DNA of 64,000 bases from Pseudomonas turukhanskensis (GCF_027922365.1 NZ_BSFN01000003.1:399478-463477); one strand, 5' to 3'; positions 44,983 to 54,943 are shown, counted from the stretch's first letter. Translations and numbers: made by a program. Notes: generated from the letters alone by a model not told the origin.

Positions 44983-45959
44983 TGGAACTCGACCCGGCGC
45001 GCGGTTACGACCTGATTGGCGATGTGCACGGCTGTGCGCACACCCTGGCGCGCCTGCTCGATGGCCTTGGTTATCAGCGCCACGGCGGCGTCTGGCGTCA
45101 CTCGCGGCGCATGGCGATCTTTCTCGGCGATATCGTCGACCGCGGGCCGCGCATTCGTGAGGCGCTGCATATCGTGCATGACATGGTCGAGGCCGGGCAG
45201 GCGCTGTGCATCATGGGTAACCACGAGTTCGATGCCCTCGGCTGGAGCACCCCGGCACCGCCGGGCAGTGGCCGTCAGTTCGTGCGCGAACACACGCCGC
45301 GCAATGCCCGCCTGATTACCCAGAGCCTGGCCCAGTTCGATGCCTACCCCGCAGAATGGCGCGAGTTTCAGCGCTGGTTCTACGAGCTGCCGCTGTTTAT
45401 CGACGCCGGGCATTTTCGCGTGGTGCATGCGTGCTGGGACGCCGGCCTGATCGATTCGCTGCGTACTCAGCACCCCGATGGCCGCGTCGATGAAGCCTTT
45501 GTGCAGGCGGCAGCGGTGTCCGGCAGTTTCGCCAGCCGGGTGTTCAGCCGCCTGCTGCGCGGCACCGATATGCGCCTGCCGGACGGCCTGACCCTGACCA
45601 GCGACGACGGCTACACCCGCGCCTTCTTCCGCACCAAGTTCTGGGAAGAAGACCCGCAAACCTACGGCGATATCGTGTTCCAGCCCGATGCCTTGCCCGA
45701 AGCCGTGGCGCGCACGCCGCTGACGCCGCGGGAGAAAACTGAACTGCTGCGCTACGGCCCGAAAGAGCCGCCGCTGTTTGTCGGCCACTACTGGCGCAAA
45801 GGCCGCCCGGCGCCGATTCGGCCGAACCTGGCGTGCCTGGATTACAGCGCCGTGCTCTACGGCAAACTGGTGGCTTATCGCATGGACCAGGAAAGCCGCA
45901 TCGACCCAAATAAATTTGCCTGGGTGGACGTTGAGCGCCCGGAGCTGCCCATTGAGTAG
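44982..45959 (+). CDS. calcineurin-like metallophosphoesterase
   Basis: The 325-residue protein carries the metal-binding motifs of the phosphoprotein-phosphatase/diadenosine-tetraphosphatase group: GDVHGC (about 14-19), FLGDIVDRGP (about 46-55) and IMGNHEFDALG. It is longer than simple Ser/Thr phosphatases, with an insert at 90-240 around AEWREFQRWFYELPLFIDAG. The substrate may be a phosphoprotein or a nucleotide. The ATG overlaps the nadK TGA. glpG starts seven bases after it. Confidence 0.88.
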   Translation: MELDPARGYDLIGDVHGCAHTLARLLDGLGYQRHGGVWRHSRRMAIFLGDIVDRGPRIREALHIVHDMVEAGQALCIMGNHEFDALGWSTPAPPGSGRQFVREHTPRNARLITQSLAQFDAYPAEWREFQRWFYELPLFIDAGHFRVVHACWDAGLIDSLRTQHPDGRVDEAFVQAAAVSGSFASRVFSRLLRGTDMRLPDGLTLTSDDGYTRAFFRTKFWEEDPQTYGDIVFQPDALPEAVARTPLTPREKTELLRYGPKEPPLFVGHYWRKGRPAPIRPNLACLDYSAVLYGKLVAYRMDQESRIDPNKFAWVDVERPELPIE

Positions 45960-45966
45960 TGTTGAG

Positions 45967-46830
45967 ATGAACCCCGTTGAAGTGTTGCGGTTGCCGTTAA
46001 GTGTCAATCTGGCCGGCTTTGTTGAGCTGTTGCAGCGGATGCAGGTGCCGCACCGGGTGAGCGAGGAGTCTGGCGAGCAGGTGTTGTGGGTGCCCGGCGA
46101 GCAGCTGGCGGCGGATATTCGTGGGTTGTACGAGAAGTACCCCGATGGCGACCCCGAGCAGCAACTGCAGCTGCCGCCCGTTACGCAACCCAAGGCCGCC
46201 GGTTTCGTGCAGCAACTGCGCGAGAGCCCGCTAACGGCTGCCGTGTTGCTGCTGACCTTTATTGCCGCGGGCATCACGCTGCTGGGCGACAACTTCGACA
46301 CCATCCGCTGGCTGAGCTGGATGGACTTTCATGTTCAAGGTGAATACGCCCGGTTCGTGCCCTGGCCCGACACCCTGGCCGCCGGCCAATACTGGCGGCT
46401 GATCACGCCCATCTTTATTCACTTCGGCATTTTGCACCTGGCCATGAACAGCATGTGGTACTGGGAGCTGGGCCGGCGTATCGAGTTCTATCAGGGCAAA
46501 TGGCTGCTGCTGGGGCTGACCGTGCTGTTTGGCCTGGTGTCCAACGCCGCGCAGTTCTGGTGGGCCGGGCCGTCGATTTTCGGCGGGCTGTCGGGCGTGC
46601 TCTACGGCTTGCTGGGTCATTGCTGGATTTATCAACTGCTGGCACCCAATCGCGCGTACCAACTGCCCAAGGGCGTGGTGGTGATGATGCTGATCTGGTG
46701 GGTGATCTGCATGAGCGGCGTTACCGAACTGGCGGGTGCCGCGATTGCCAATGGCGCGCACACCGGCGGCCTGGTAATGGGTTGCCTCACCGGTCTGGTG
46801 GGCGGTGCACTGGCGCGCCGTCGCCGTTAA
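45967..46830 (+). CDS. glpG: rhomboid intramembrane serine protease GlpG
   Basis: The 287-residue protein has a soluble N-terminal cytoplasmic domain (1-80) and six transmembrane helices. The catalytic dyad is Ser209 in FGGLSGVLYG and His265 in NGAHTGGLVMG, with Asn161 in HLAMNSMWYWELGRRIE for the oxyanion hole. These match GlpG-type rhomboids that cleave transmembrane substrates. The frame is open upstream to 45778 but ATG 45967 follows the phosphoesterase stop directly and gives the normal length. Confidence 0.93.
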   Translation: MNPVEVLRLPLSVNLAGFVELLQRMQVPHRVSEESGEQVLWVPGEQLAADIRGLYEKYPDGDPEQQLQLPPVTQPKAAGFVQQLRESPLTAAVLLLTFIAAGITLLGDNFDTIRWLSWMDFHVQGEYARFVPWPDTLAAGQYWRLITPIFIHFGILHLAMNSMWYWELGRRIEFYQGKWLLLGLTVLFGLVSNAAQFWWAGPSIFGGLSGVLYGLLGHCWIYQLLAPNRAYQLPKGVVVMMLIWWVICMSGVTELAGAAIANGAHTGGLVMGCLTGLVGGALARRRR

Positions 46831-46857
46831 ACTGCGACTTTGTTTTTGGAGGCGTCT

Positions 46858-47118
46858 ATGTCGTCCTTTGTTGAAATGATCGAAAACATCACCCCGGAAA
46901 TCTACGAAAGCCTGAAGCTGGCGGTAGAGATCGGCAAATGGTCGGACGGCCGCAAGCTGACGCAGGAACAGAAAGAACTGAGTCTGCAGGCCGTCATCGC
47001 CTGGGAAGTGCAGAACCTGCCCGAAGACCAGCGCACCGGCTATATGGAATTGCAGGAGTGCAGCTCCAAGTCCAAGCCCGTGCCTAATATTCTGTTCAAG
47101 TCGGACGCTATCCATTGA
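46858..47118 (+). CDS. YeaC-family protein (DUF1315)
   Basis: The 86-residue soluble protein reads FVEMIENITPEIYESLKLAV, then EIGKWSDGRKLTQEQKELSL and QAVIAWE, a compact helical domain recognisable as DUF1315/YeaC. No function is established. GGAGG (46849-46853) precedes ATG 46858. The next gene's TTG start overlaps its TGA stop, so the two are coupled. Confidence 0.88.
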   Translation: MSSFVEMIENITPEIYESLKLAVEIGKWSDGRKLTQEQKELSLQAVIAWEVQNLPEDQRTGYMELQECSSKSKPVPNILFKSDAIH

Positions 47119-47942
47119 GTGAATTGGGTCGCGGTGCCTTGAGCAAAATGGCCGCCCGCCTGGGCGCGCCGGTGCAGTACGCGTTTCGGCTGGGCGATGA
47201 GGAAGTGCCGGTCAATCCACTGATCGGGCAAACCGTAAAGCTCGAATACCTGGGTGCCATTCATTGCAGCCACTGCGGGCGCAAAACCAAAACCAGTTTC
47301 AGCCAGGGTTATTGCTACCCGTGCATGACCAAGCTGGCCCAGTGCGACACCTGCATGATGAGCCCCGAGCGTTGCCATCACGAGGCCGGCACCTGCCGCG
47401 AGCCGGAGTGGGCGGCGCAGTTCTGCATGACCGACCATATCGTTTACTTGGCCAATTCTTCCGGGGTGAAAGTCGGCATTACCCGCGCCAGCCAGGTGCC
47501 CACCCGCTGGCTCGACCAGGGCGCCAGCCAGGCGCTGCCGATCATGCGCGTCAGCACCCGCCAGCAGTCCGGTTTCGTTGAGGATGTGTTGCGCAGCCAG
47601 GTGGCGGATAAAACCAACTGGCGCGCCCTGCTCAAAAGCCATGCGGCGCCGGTAGACCTTGCTGCGGTGCGCGACGAACTGTTTGCTACTTGTGCCGATG
47701 GCCTGCTGGGGTTGCAGCAGCGTTTCGGCTTGCAGGCAATTCAGCCGATCAGCGACGTCGAGCCGATTGAAATTACTTATCCGATCGATGCCTACCCGGC
47801 CAAGATCACCAGCTTTAATCTGGATAAAGACCCGGTAGCCGAAGGCACCTTGCTGGGCATCAAGGGCCAGTACCTGATGTTCGACACCGGGGTTATCAAT
47901 ATTCGCAAATACACGGCCTACCAATTGGCCGTGCATTCCTGA
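47115..47942 (+). CDS. DUF2797 family protein
   Basis: The 275-residue protein has a cysteine/histidine-rich zinc-binding-like region (about 50-100: IHCSHCGRKTKTSFSQGYCY, then CMTKLAQCDTCMMSPERCHH) followed by VYLANSSGVKVGITRASQVP, a segment resembling the GIY-YIG nuclease fold start, as recognised for DUF2797. The role is unknown. The frame starts with TTG at 47115 overlapping the previous stop; an ATG at 47148 is the alternative. It lies just ahead of pepN. Confidence 0.85.
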   Translation: MSELGRGALSKMAARLGAPVQYAFRLGDEEVPVNPLIGQTVKLEYLGAIHCSHCGRKTKTSFSQGYCYPCMTKLAQCDTCMMSPERCHHEAGTCREPEWAAQFCMTDHIVYLANSSGVKVGITRASQVPTRWLDQGASQALPIMRVSTRQQSGFVEDVLRSQVADKTNWRALLKSHAAPVDLAAVRDELFATCADGLLGLQQRFGLQAIQPISDVEPIEITYPIDAYPAKITSFNLDKDPVAEGTLLGIKGQYLMFDTGVINIRKYTAYQLAVHS

Positions 47943-47960
47943 ACGTGAAGGGAACCCGTG

Positions 47961-50618
47961 ATGCGCACCGAGCAACCGAAGATGATTTACCTGAAGGACT
48001 ATCAGGCGCCGGATTACCTGATTGACGAAACCCATCTGACATTCGAATTGTTCGAGGACCACACCCTGGTTCACGCGCAACTGGTGATGCGCCGCAACCC
48101 GGCCCGTGGCGCCGGCTTGCCGCCCCTGGTGCTCGATGGCCAGGAGTTGGAATTGCTATCGCTGAGCCTGGACGGCAAAACGCTGGAGGAGGGCGACTAT
48201 CAACTCAGCGACAGCCACCTGAGCCTGCAACCGGCTGGCGACAGCTTTGTGATCGACAGCAGCGTGCGCATCCACCCGGAAAGCAACACCGCGCTGGAAG
48301 GCTTGTACAAGTCCGGCAGCATGTTCTGCACCCAGTGCGAGGCCGAGGGTTTCCGCAAGATTACCTACTACCTCGACCGTCCGGACGTGATGAGCAAGTT
48401 CACCACCACCGTGAGCGCCGAGCAGCACAAGTACCCGGTGCTCCTGTCCAACGGCAACCCGATTGCCAGCGGGCCGGAAGATGGCGGTCGTCACTGGGCG
48501 ACCTGGGAAGACCCCTTCATGAAACCGGCCTACCTGTTTGCCCTGGTAGCCGGCGATTTGTGGGCCATCGAAGACACCTTCGAGACCATGAGCCAACGCG
48601 AAGTGGCGCTGCGTATTTATGTCGAGCCGGAAAATATCGACAAATGCCAGCACGCCATGGACAGCCTGAAAAAATCCATGCGCTGGGATGAAGAGGTGTA
48701 CGGCCGCGAATACGATCTGGATATTTTCATGATCGTGGCCGTCAACGACTTCAACATGGGCGCCATGGAAAACAAGGGCCTGAATATCTTCAACTCCAGC
48801 TGCGTGCTGGCCAAGGCCGACACCGCCACCGACGCTGCGCACCAGCGCGTTGAAGGCGTGGTGGCCCACGAGTACTTCCATAACTGGTCGGGCAACCGCG
48901 TCACCTGCCGCGACTGGTTCCAGCTGTCGCTCAAGGAAGGCTTTACCGTGTATCGCGACGCCGAGTTCTCGGCCGACATGAACTCGCGCACGGTCAAACG
49001 TATTGAAGACGTGGCCTACCTGCGTACCCATCAGTTCGCCGAAGACGCCGGCCCCATGGCCCACGCCGTGCGCCCAGACAGCTTTATCGAGATTTCCAAC
49101 TTCTACACCCTGACCGTGTACGAAAAGGGTTCGGAAGTGGTGCGCATGCTCCACACCCTGCTGGGCAACGAAGGCTTCCGCAAAGGCAGCGACCTGTACT
49201 TCGAACGCCATGACGGCCAGGCCGTGACCTGCGACGACTTTATCAAGGCCATGGAAGACGCCAACGGCGCCGACTTCACTCAGTTCAAGCGCTGGTACAG
49301 CCAGGCCGGCACGCCGCGTTTGCAGGTGAGCGAGGCGTATGACGCCGCCGCCAAGACCTACACCCTGACATTCCGCCAGAGCTGCCCGCCAACACCGGGG
49401 CAGACCGAGAAGCTGCCATTTGTGATTCCGGTAGAGCTGGGCTTGCTCGGCGCACAGGGCCAGGCTTTGACCCTGAAGCTGGCAGGTGAGGGTGCTGCAC
49501 GCGGTGAGTCCACCGTGATTGCTGTCACCGAAGCCGAGCAGAGCTTCACGTTCGTGGATGTTGCCGAGCAGCCGCTGCCGTCTTTGCTGCGCGGCCTGTC
49601 GGCGCCGGTAAAACTGAGTTTCCCGTACAACCGCGATCAGTTGATGTTCCTGATGCAGCACGACGCCGACGGCTTCAACCGTTGGGAAGCCGGCCAGCAA
49701 TTGTCGGTACAGGTGCTGCAAGAGGTGATTGGTCAGCACCAGAGCGGCGCTGCGCTGGCGCTTGATCAGCGCCTGGTGACGGCGTTCGAAACCTTGCTCA
49801 CTGATGACAGCCTGGACCAGGCGATGGTGGCCGAAATGCTGTCGCTGCCAAGCGAGGCCTACCTCACCGAAATCAGCGAAGTGGCTGACGTTGACGCCAT
49901 CCATACCGCTCGTGAATTCGCCCGCAACGAACTTGCCACTGCGCTGTATGCGCCACTGTGGAGGCGCTATCAGCAGAACCGCGAGGTGTCTCGTAACAGT
50001 GAATACGTGGCCCAGGCCGAGCATTTTGCCCGCCGCAGCCTGCAGAACATCGCACTCTCATACTTAATGCTGACTGGCAAACCGGAAGTACTGGCCGCGT
50101 GCCTTGAGCAGTACGACGCGTGCGACAACATGACCGAGCGCCTGACCGCGCTGGCCGTTCTGGTCAATTCCGGGTTCGAAGCGGAGAAGGCCAAAGCGCT
50201 GGCGGCGTTCGCCGAGCACTTCAAAGACAATCCTTTGGTTATGGATCAGTGGTTCAGCGTGCAAGCGGCGAGCGCTCTACCAGGCGGTCTGGGACGGGTT
50301 AAAGCGCTGATGGAACACCCGGCCTTCACCCTGAAAAACCCTAATAAGGTACGGGCGCTGATTGGCGCGTTTGCCGGCCAGAACCTCGTCAATTTCCATA
50401 GCGCCGATGGGTCCGGTTATCGCTTCCTGGCAGACCTGGTTATCACCCTTAATGGCTTCAACCCGCAGATCGCCTCGCGGCAACTGGCGCCCTTAACCCG
50501 CTGGCGAAAGTACGATGCCAGTCGTCAGGCGCTGATGAAGGCCGAGCTAGAGCGGATTCTCGCCTCCGGGGAGCTTTCTTCCGACGTTTATGAAGTGGTC
50601 AGCAAAAGCCTTGCCTAA
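47961..50618 (+). CDS. pepN: aminopeptidase N (M1 metallopeptidase)
   Basis: The 885-residue cytosolic peptidase has the M1 signature: the exopeptidase motif GAMEN and the zinc motif HEYFH (303-307) followed by the downstream glutamate in SLKEGFTVYRD. The length and N-terminal KDYQAPDYLIDETHLTFELF fit the long PepN of gammaproteobacteria (E. coli about 870 residues). It removes N-terminal residues from peptides late in protein turnover. ATG 47961 follows AAGGGAA; a GTG one codon earlier is possible. A strong terminator follows. Confidence 0.96.
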   Translation: MRTEQPKMIYLKDYQAPDYLIDETHLTFELFEDHTLVHAQLVMRRNPARGAGLPPLVLDGQELELLSLSLDGKTLEEGDYQLSDSHLSLQPAGDSFVIDSSVRIHPESNTALEGLYKSGSMFCTQCEAEGFRKITYYLDRPDVMSKFTTTVSAEQHKYPVLLSNGNPIASGPEDGGRHWATWEDPFMKPAYLFALVAGDLWAIEDTFETMSQREVALRIYVEPENIDKCQHAMDSLKKSMRWDEEVYGREYDLDIFMIVAVNDFNMGAMENKGLNIFNSSCVLAKADTATDAAHQRVEGVVAHEYFHNWSGNRVTCRDWFQLSLKEGFTVYRDAEFSADMNSRTVKRIEDVAYLRTHQFAEDAGPMAHAVRPDSFIEISNFYTLTVYEKGSEVVRMLHTLLGNEGFRKGSDLYFERHDGQAVTCDDFIKAMEDANGADFTQFKRWYSQAGTPRLQVSEAYDAAAKTYTLTFRQSCPPTPGQTEKLPFVIPVELGLLGAQGQALTLKLAGEGAARGESTVIAVTEAEQSFTFVDVAEQPLPSLLRGLSAPVKLSFPYNRDQLMFLMQHDADGFNRWEAGQQLSVQVLQEVIGQHQSGAALALDQRLVTAFETLLTDDSLDQAMVAEMLSLPSEAYLTEISEVADVDAIHTAREFARNELATALYAPLWRRYQQNREVSRNSEYVAQAEHFARRSLQNIALSYLMLTGKPEVLAACLEQYDACDNMTERLTALAVLVNSGFEAEKAKALAAFAEHFKDNPLVMDQWFSVQAASALPGGLGRVKALMEHPAFTLKNPNKVRALIGAFAGQNLVNFHSADGSGYRFLADLVITLNGFNPQIASRQLAPLTRWRKYDASRQALMKAELERILASGELSSDVYEVVSKSLA

Positions 50619-50650
50619 GGTGTGATACCTCCTTCGCACCTCCTCCTGAA

Positions 50651-50684
50651 AGTGTTACTGGCATTCTGCCGGTAACACTTTTTT
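50651..50684 (+). terminator. intrinsic terminator of pepN
   Basis: AGTGTTACTGG (50651-50661) pairs with CCGGTAACACT (50669-50679, one G-U pair), 7-base loop, followed directly by six T. It is a strong canonical terminator. Confidence 0.9.
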
Positions 50685-50942
50685 GTTACTTGTCGAAATA
50701 ACCCGCCCACTTTTTATTAGAAAACCCTTAATAGGTTGGGGCTTGGCCCTTGACTGTTTTCTGATTGTGCGGCCAGGAAAAAACAGCAAAAAGTTCCCGA
50801 GTGACTATGCGCGCCATCTCGTAGGACAAATCATGCAAATGTTTCCTGAATGATGGGTGAGTTGATCAATGAATGATCAGTCACGTTTAGCCCGGCAAAC
50901 CATAAAACGTTGGCGCCATTAATTTGGATTGAAACGCTTGTT

Positions 50943-50958
50943 TGGCACCATGGTTGCA
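50943..50958 (+). promoter_or_regulatory. sigma-54 (RpoN) type promoter
   Basis: TGGCAC-N5-TTGCA, with GG at 50944-50945 and GC at 50956-50957 and exactly ten bases between, fits the -24/-12 consensus. It predicts a start near 50970 and a leader of about 185 bases ahead of the DUF1302 gene. Enhancer sites upstream (50700-50940, AT-rich) are not resolved. No sigma-54 activator gene is adjacent in the window. The rest of 50619-51154 shows no gene. Confidence 0.75.
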
Positions 50959-51154
50959 TTGCTCGTTAGTAATTGGCCCCGCAATGGTGCATGCAAAGCC
51001 CGGGGGTGCGTGCTAGACGCGTTGGAAGCCAGCTTTCAATCAACTAAGAAGACCGCCTGCTTTTAACTTGAGTCAGCGGCAGTACTGAACCACTGAGCTT
51101 CCTCACCAGAGGAGGCCAATAAGAATAACGATCTGTCCACGGAGTAAAGTCTCG

Positions 51155-53194
51155 ATGGAATTCAAGTCCCGTAGTCCTATGTTGCGTTTTGCGCCTTCCA
51201 AAGCAGGTTTCGCTTTGGCCGGTCTCCTGCCGCTGATGGTGGCTGTACAAGCCCAGGCGGTGGAATTCAGCTTTGCCGACAATGAAGTCAGTGGCTCCAT
51301 CGATACCACCGTGTCCTACGGTCAACTCTGGCGCGTACAGGGCCAGGACAAGAACAACAACGACATCAACACCAACGACGGTAACCGTAATTTCGATACC
51401 GGTCTGGTCTCCGAGGTGTACAAGATCACTTCCGACCTGGAAGCGACTTACAAGAACTACGGTCTGTTTGTACGCGGCACCGCTTTCTATGACACCCAGA
51501 TCATGGACAAGCGCAACGACTACAACGACAACAACAACCCAGCTCAGCCGAGCCAGAGCTTCCCGAACAACTCGAGCTTCACCTCTGAGACTCGCCACAA
51601 GGCTGGCCGCGACGCACAGATTCTCGACGCCTACATCTATGGCAACTGGGACGTGGCCGACAAGCCAGTCACCGCTCGCCTGGGTAACCAGGTGTTCAAC
51701 TGGGGCGAAGGCCTGTTCTACCGTGGTGGCGTAAACACCACCAACCCGGTTGATGCTGCCAAATTCCGCCTGCCTGGTTCCGAGCTGAAAGAGGTACTGG
51801 TGCCGGTTGAAGCGCTGAGCTTCAACGTTGGCCTCTCCGACAACCTGTCGATGGAAACCTTCTACCAGTTCAACTGGAAAGAATCGGCCATTGACCCGGT
51901 TGGCACGTACTTCTCCGAAACCGACCTGTTTGCTGATGGCGGCAACACGGCTTACTCCAATCAGCCTGCTCTGGCTGGTGTTTCGCAGTTGTACAGCGCG
52001 TTGAGCGCTGCCGGTGTGGGTGGTCTGGTTGGCGGTCGTGAAATCAGCTCCGACGGCACCATCAAAGTGGCTAAGGTCGGTGGCGATATCAATGCCAAGA
52101 ACGACGGCCAGTTCGGTGTTGCGTTCCGCTATATCGCCGAAGAGTTGAACTCAACCGAGTTCGGCGCCTACTTCGTCAACTACCACGCCAAAGAGCCGAC
52201 CATCGCTGCTGACCTCGGCAGATACGCTGGCGTAAACAGCGCTGCTATCGCTGGTCAGGTTCAGGGTGCGATTACTCCGCAAGTTCAGGCTGCTGTAGCC
52301 GCCGCTGCTGGTGTTTCGGTGGGTGTCTTGCAAGCTGTAATCGCCAACCCGGCGTTGAACCCAGCGCTGGCTACGGCTTACGCCAACGCATTGACCAACT
52401 CCGTGCGCAACGCCACCGGCGGTGTTATTACCGCTGACGTCGCGAACCAGGTTGAAGCCCACCGCGAATACTCTGAAGACATCCGTATGTATGGCTTCAG
52501 CTTCAACACCACTGTTGGCGATGCCTCGGTATTCGGTGAAGTTGCTTACCGCCCGAACCTGCCAATCGGCATCGCGACCACCAACGACCTGCTCGGCGAC
52601 TTGCTGCTGCAGGCGCCGGCGCTGGCGACCCCTGGCACCTCCGTCAACATCGGCGGCCAGAACGTGCAGTTGGGTGACACTATCCATAACGTTGAGCGCG
52701 TAGAAGCCTTCAACACCTCGTTGGGTACCATCTACAACTTCGGCCCGGTCGCATCCTTCGACTCCCTGTTCGGCGTCGCTGAACTGGCGTCCGAGCACCT
52801 GCGTGGCAGCGATCTGAAGTACACCGACTTCAATGGCGTCACCCGTTACTACTCCGGCCGTGGCAACACGTCGTACATCAGCGGCGGCGACCGTGACGAC
52901 CAGGTCAACAAGAACGCCTACGGCTACACCCTGGTGCTCTCGGGTACCTGGAACGACGTATACGCCGGCGTGAACGTTTCCCCGTACGTGGTCTACAAAG
53001 ACGACTTCGAAGGTAACTCCTACCAGACCGGTAGCTTCATCGAGGGTCGCAAGGCTTACACCTTGGGTGTGAAAGCCACCTACCTGAACAGCCTGGAAGG
53101 CGAACTGGCGTACACCGAGTTCTACGGTGCCGGCCAGAACAACTCCAGCCGTGACCGCGACAACATCGGCGTTAACGTCAAGTACTCGTTCTAA
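51155..53194 (+). CDS. DUF1302 outer-membrane beta-barrel protein
   Basis: The 679-residue precursor has a signal peptide (to about residue 36, VAVQAQAV). A barrel-like sequence follows, starting with VEFSFADNEVSGSIDTTVSY and rich in Tyr/Asn/Asp strands, ending with DNIGVNVKYSF and a terminal Phe. This is the DUF1302 family, which is regularly encoded with DUF1329 and an MMPL/RND protein and is thought to move hydrophobic compounds across the outer membrane. An insert at about 345-420 (Ala/Val-rich helices, QVQAAVAAAAGVSVGVLQAV) is unusual for a barrel. Transcription is likely from the sigma-54 site at 50943. Confidence 0.88.
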   Translation: MEFKSRSPMLRFAPSKAGFALAGLLPLMVAVQAQAVEFSFADNEVSGSIDTTVSYGQLWRVQGQDKNNNDINTNDGNRNFDTGLVSEVYKITSDLEATYKNYGLFVRGTAFYDTQIMDKRNDYNDNNNPAQPSQSFPNNSSFTSETRHKAGRDAQILDAYIYGNWDVADKPVTARLGNQVFNWGEGLFYRGGVNTTNPVDAAKFRLPGSELKEVLVPVEALSFNVGLSDNLSMETFYQFNWKESAIDPVGTYFSETDLFADGGNTAYSNQPALAGVSQLYSALSAAGVGGLVGGREISSDGTIKVAKVGGDINAKNDGQFGVAFRYIAEELNSTEFGAYFVNYHAKEPTIAADLGRYAGVNSAAIAGQVQGAITPQVQAAVAAAAGVSVGVLQAVIANPALNPALATAYANALTNSVRNATGGVITADVANQVEAHREYSEDIRMYGFSFNTTVGDASVFGEVAYRPNLPIGIATTNDLLGDLLLQAPALATPGTSVNIGGQNVQLGDTIHNVERVEAFNTSLGTIYNFGPVASFDSLFGVAELASEHLRGSDLKYTDFNGVTRYYSGRGNTSYISGGDRDDQVNKNAYGYTLVLSGTWNDVYAGVNVSPYVVYKDDFEGNSYQTGSFIEGRKAYTLGVKATYLNSLEGELAYTEFYGAGQNNSSRDRDNIGVNVKYSF

Positions 53195-53259
53195 CACCCT
53201 CTATATAAGAAGCCGGGCGCCTACGGGCGCTCGGACATGATTGACCACGGAGAATCAAG

Positions 53260-54630
53260 ATGCTGAAAAAGCACACGCTGATTAGTGCCGCTATCGCCCT
53301 GGCGTTTACCGCCGGTAGCGCGCTGGCCGCTGTTTCGCCAACCGAAGCCGCCAAGCTGGGCACCACGCTGACGCCGTTCGGCGCCGAGAAGGCCGGCAAC
53401 GCTGCTGGCACCATCCCGGCCTGGACTGGCGGTATCACCAAGGCACCGGCCGAGTACAAAACACCAGGCCAGCACCACGTTGATCCGTTCGCCGGCGACA
53501 AGCCGCTGTTTACCATCACCAAAGCCAACATGGACCAGTACAAGGCCAACCTGACCCCTGGTCAGATCGCCATGTTCAACGCCTACCCGACTGACTACCA
53601 GTTGCCGGTGTACCAAAGCCGTCGCTCCGGCTCCGCGCCGCAGTGGGTTTACGACAACACCGTGAAGAACGCCACCACCGCCAAACTGCTGGACGGCGGC
53701 AACGGTTTTGCTGACGCATTCGGCGGCATCCCGTTCCCGATTCCACAAAATGGCGTTGAAGCGGTCTGGAACCACATTGCTCGCTACCGCGGTACGTACA
53801 TTGTGCGTCGCGCCTCGGAAGTGGCTGTACAGCGCAATGGCGACTTCACCCTGGTGACCTCGCAGCAGGAAGCGCTGTTCCGTTTCTACGATCCGAAAAG
53901 CAACTACTCGGATCTGAACAACATCCTGTTCTACTACCTGTCCTTCACCAAGAGCCCAGCCCGTCTGGCCGGTGGTGCAGTGCTGGTACACGAGACCCTG
54001 GACCAGGTTAAGGAGCCGCGTCAGGCCTGGGGCTACAACGCCGGTCAGCGTCGCGTACGTCGCGCACCGAACCTGGCGTACGACACCCCGATCGCTGCCG
54101 CTGACGGCCTGCGTACCGCAGACGACACCGACATGTTCAACGGCTCGCCAGATCGTTATGACTGGAAGCTGGTGGGCAAGAAAGAAGTCTACATTCCGTA
54201 CAACAACTACAAAGTCAGCGCGCCGGACGTGAAATACGCCGACCTGCTGAAAGTGGGCCACCTGAACCCGGCCTACACCCGTTACGAGCTGCACCGCGTA
54301 TGGGTTGTAGAAGGCACGCTGAAAGCGGGCGCTCGTCACATCTACTCCAAGCGCGTTCTGTTCCTGGACGAAGACAGCTGGCAAGCCGCTGAAGTCGACC
54401 AGTACGACGGCCGTGGTGAACTGTGGCGCGTATCGTTGGCTTACTTGAAAAACTTCTACGAGCTGCCGACCACCTGGTCTGCACTGGACGTGTTCCACGA
54501 CCTGCAAGCCCGTCGCTACCACGTACAGAACCTGGACAACGAAGAGCCGACTACCATCGACTTCAGCCAGCCGATTCCAGACGACGGCTACTTCAAGCCA
54601 GCCGCTCTGCGTCGTCGCGGTACTCGTTGA
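53260..54630 (+). CDS. DUF1329 periplasmic (LolB-like) protein
   Basis: The 456-residue precursor has a signal peptide (1-23, ending SALAA) and the DUF1329 pattern: GTTLTPFGAEKAGNAAGTIP at the mature N-terminus, GGIPFPIPQNGVEAVWNHIA and RYHVQNLDNEEP. The family has an outer-membrane-lipoprotein-receptor-like fold that could carry lipid or hydrophobic ligands through the periplasm. CGGAGAATC precedes the ATG. It directly follows the DUF1302 gene, 65 bases apart. A REP and a terminator lie after it, before the rest of the set. Confidence 0.9.
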   Translation: MLKKHTLISAAIALAFTAGSALAAVSPTEAAKLGTTLTPFGAEKAGNAAGTIPAWTGGITKAPAEYKTPGQHHVDPFAGDKPLFTITKANMDQYKANLTPGQIAMFNAYPTDYQLPVYQSRRSGSAPQWVYDNTVKNATTAKLLDGGNGFADAFGGIPFPIPQNGVEAVWNHIARYRGTYIVRRASEVAVQRNGDFTLVTSQQEALFRFYDPKSNYSDLNNILFYYLSFTKSPARLAGGAVLVHETLDQVKEPRQAWGYNAGQRRVRRAPNLAYDTPIAAADGLRTADDTDMFNGSPDRYDWKLVGKKEVYIPYNNYKVSAPDVKYADLLKVGHLNPAYTRYELHRVWVVEGTLKAGARHIYSKRVLFLDEDSWQAAEVDQYDGRGELWRVSLAYLKNFYELPTTWSALDVFHDLQARRYHVQNLDNEEPTTIDFSQPIPDDGYFKPAALRRRGTR

Positions 54631-54652
54631 TTGGTGGAGGAGCTTGGCTGTC

Positions 54653-54735
54653 GTAGAAGGGACCTTGGTCGCGAACCCTGGAAACGGAATTTGCGACCGA
54701 AGTTTGCAGTGTTCGCTAGCAAGGTAGCTCCTACG
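54653..54735. repeat. diverged REP-like element (family C)
   Basis: GTAGAAGGGACCTTGGTCGC through TTCGCTAGCAAGGTAGCTCC-TACG forms an imperfect inverted pair. Its inner bases (GCGAACCCTGGAAACG) match the element at 22093. Confidence 0.7.
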
Positions 54736-54793
54736 GTCCTTAAACAAGCTCGTTGACCATAGGCAACACAACGCCAGTTGTGTAGTGTTCGGC

Positions 54794-54821
54794 AAAGGCC
54801 GCTACAGTCGTAGCGGCTTTT
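54794..54821 (+). terminator. intrinsic terminator after DUF1329 gene
   Basis: AAAGGCCGCTAC (54794-54805) pairs with GTAGCGGCTTTT (54810-54821) across AGTC, with one mismatch and a T run. The A-rich 5' arm means it could act in both directions. It splits the DUF1302-DUF1329 unit from the YCF48-RND unit. Confidence 0.75.
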
Positions 54822-54913
54822 GTGCATCAGGGGGATTTATCTCGGTGCATCAGAGGTGTCTATTACGCGTCAATCACGCGGGTTTGCCTTAACAAAACAT
54901 AACGTCCCGTTGA

Positions 54914-54943
54914 TTGTCAGACCTTTCGAAAGCTGGATAGGAT
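54914..54943 (+). promoter_or_regulatory. possible sigma-70 promoter for the YCF48-RND unit
   Basis: TTGTCA (54914-54919), 18 bases, then TAGGAT (54938-54943), about 50 bases before the ATG at 54995. Matches are partial. It is proposed because a terminator lies just upstream. Confidence 0.35.

Noticed and set aside
48156..50024. 622-codon minus-strand frame opposite pepN
   Set aside because: Shadow of pepN; no start signal, no recognisable domain.
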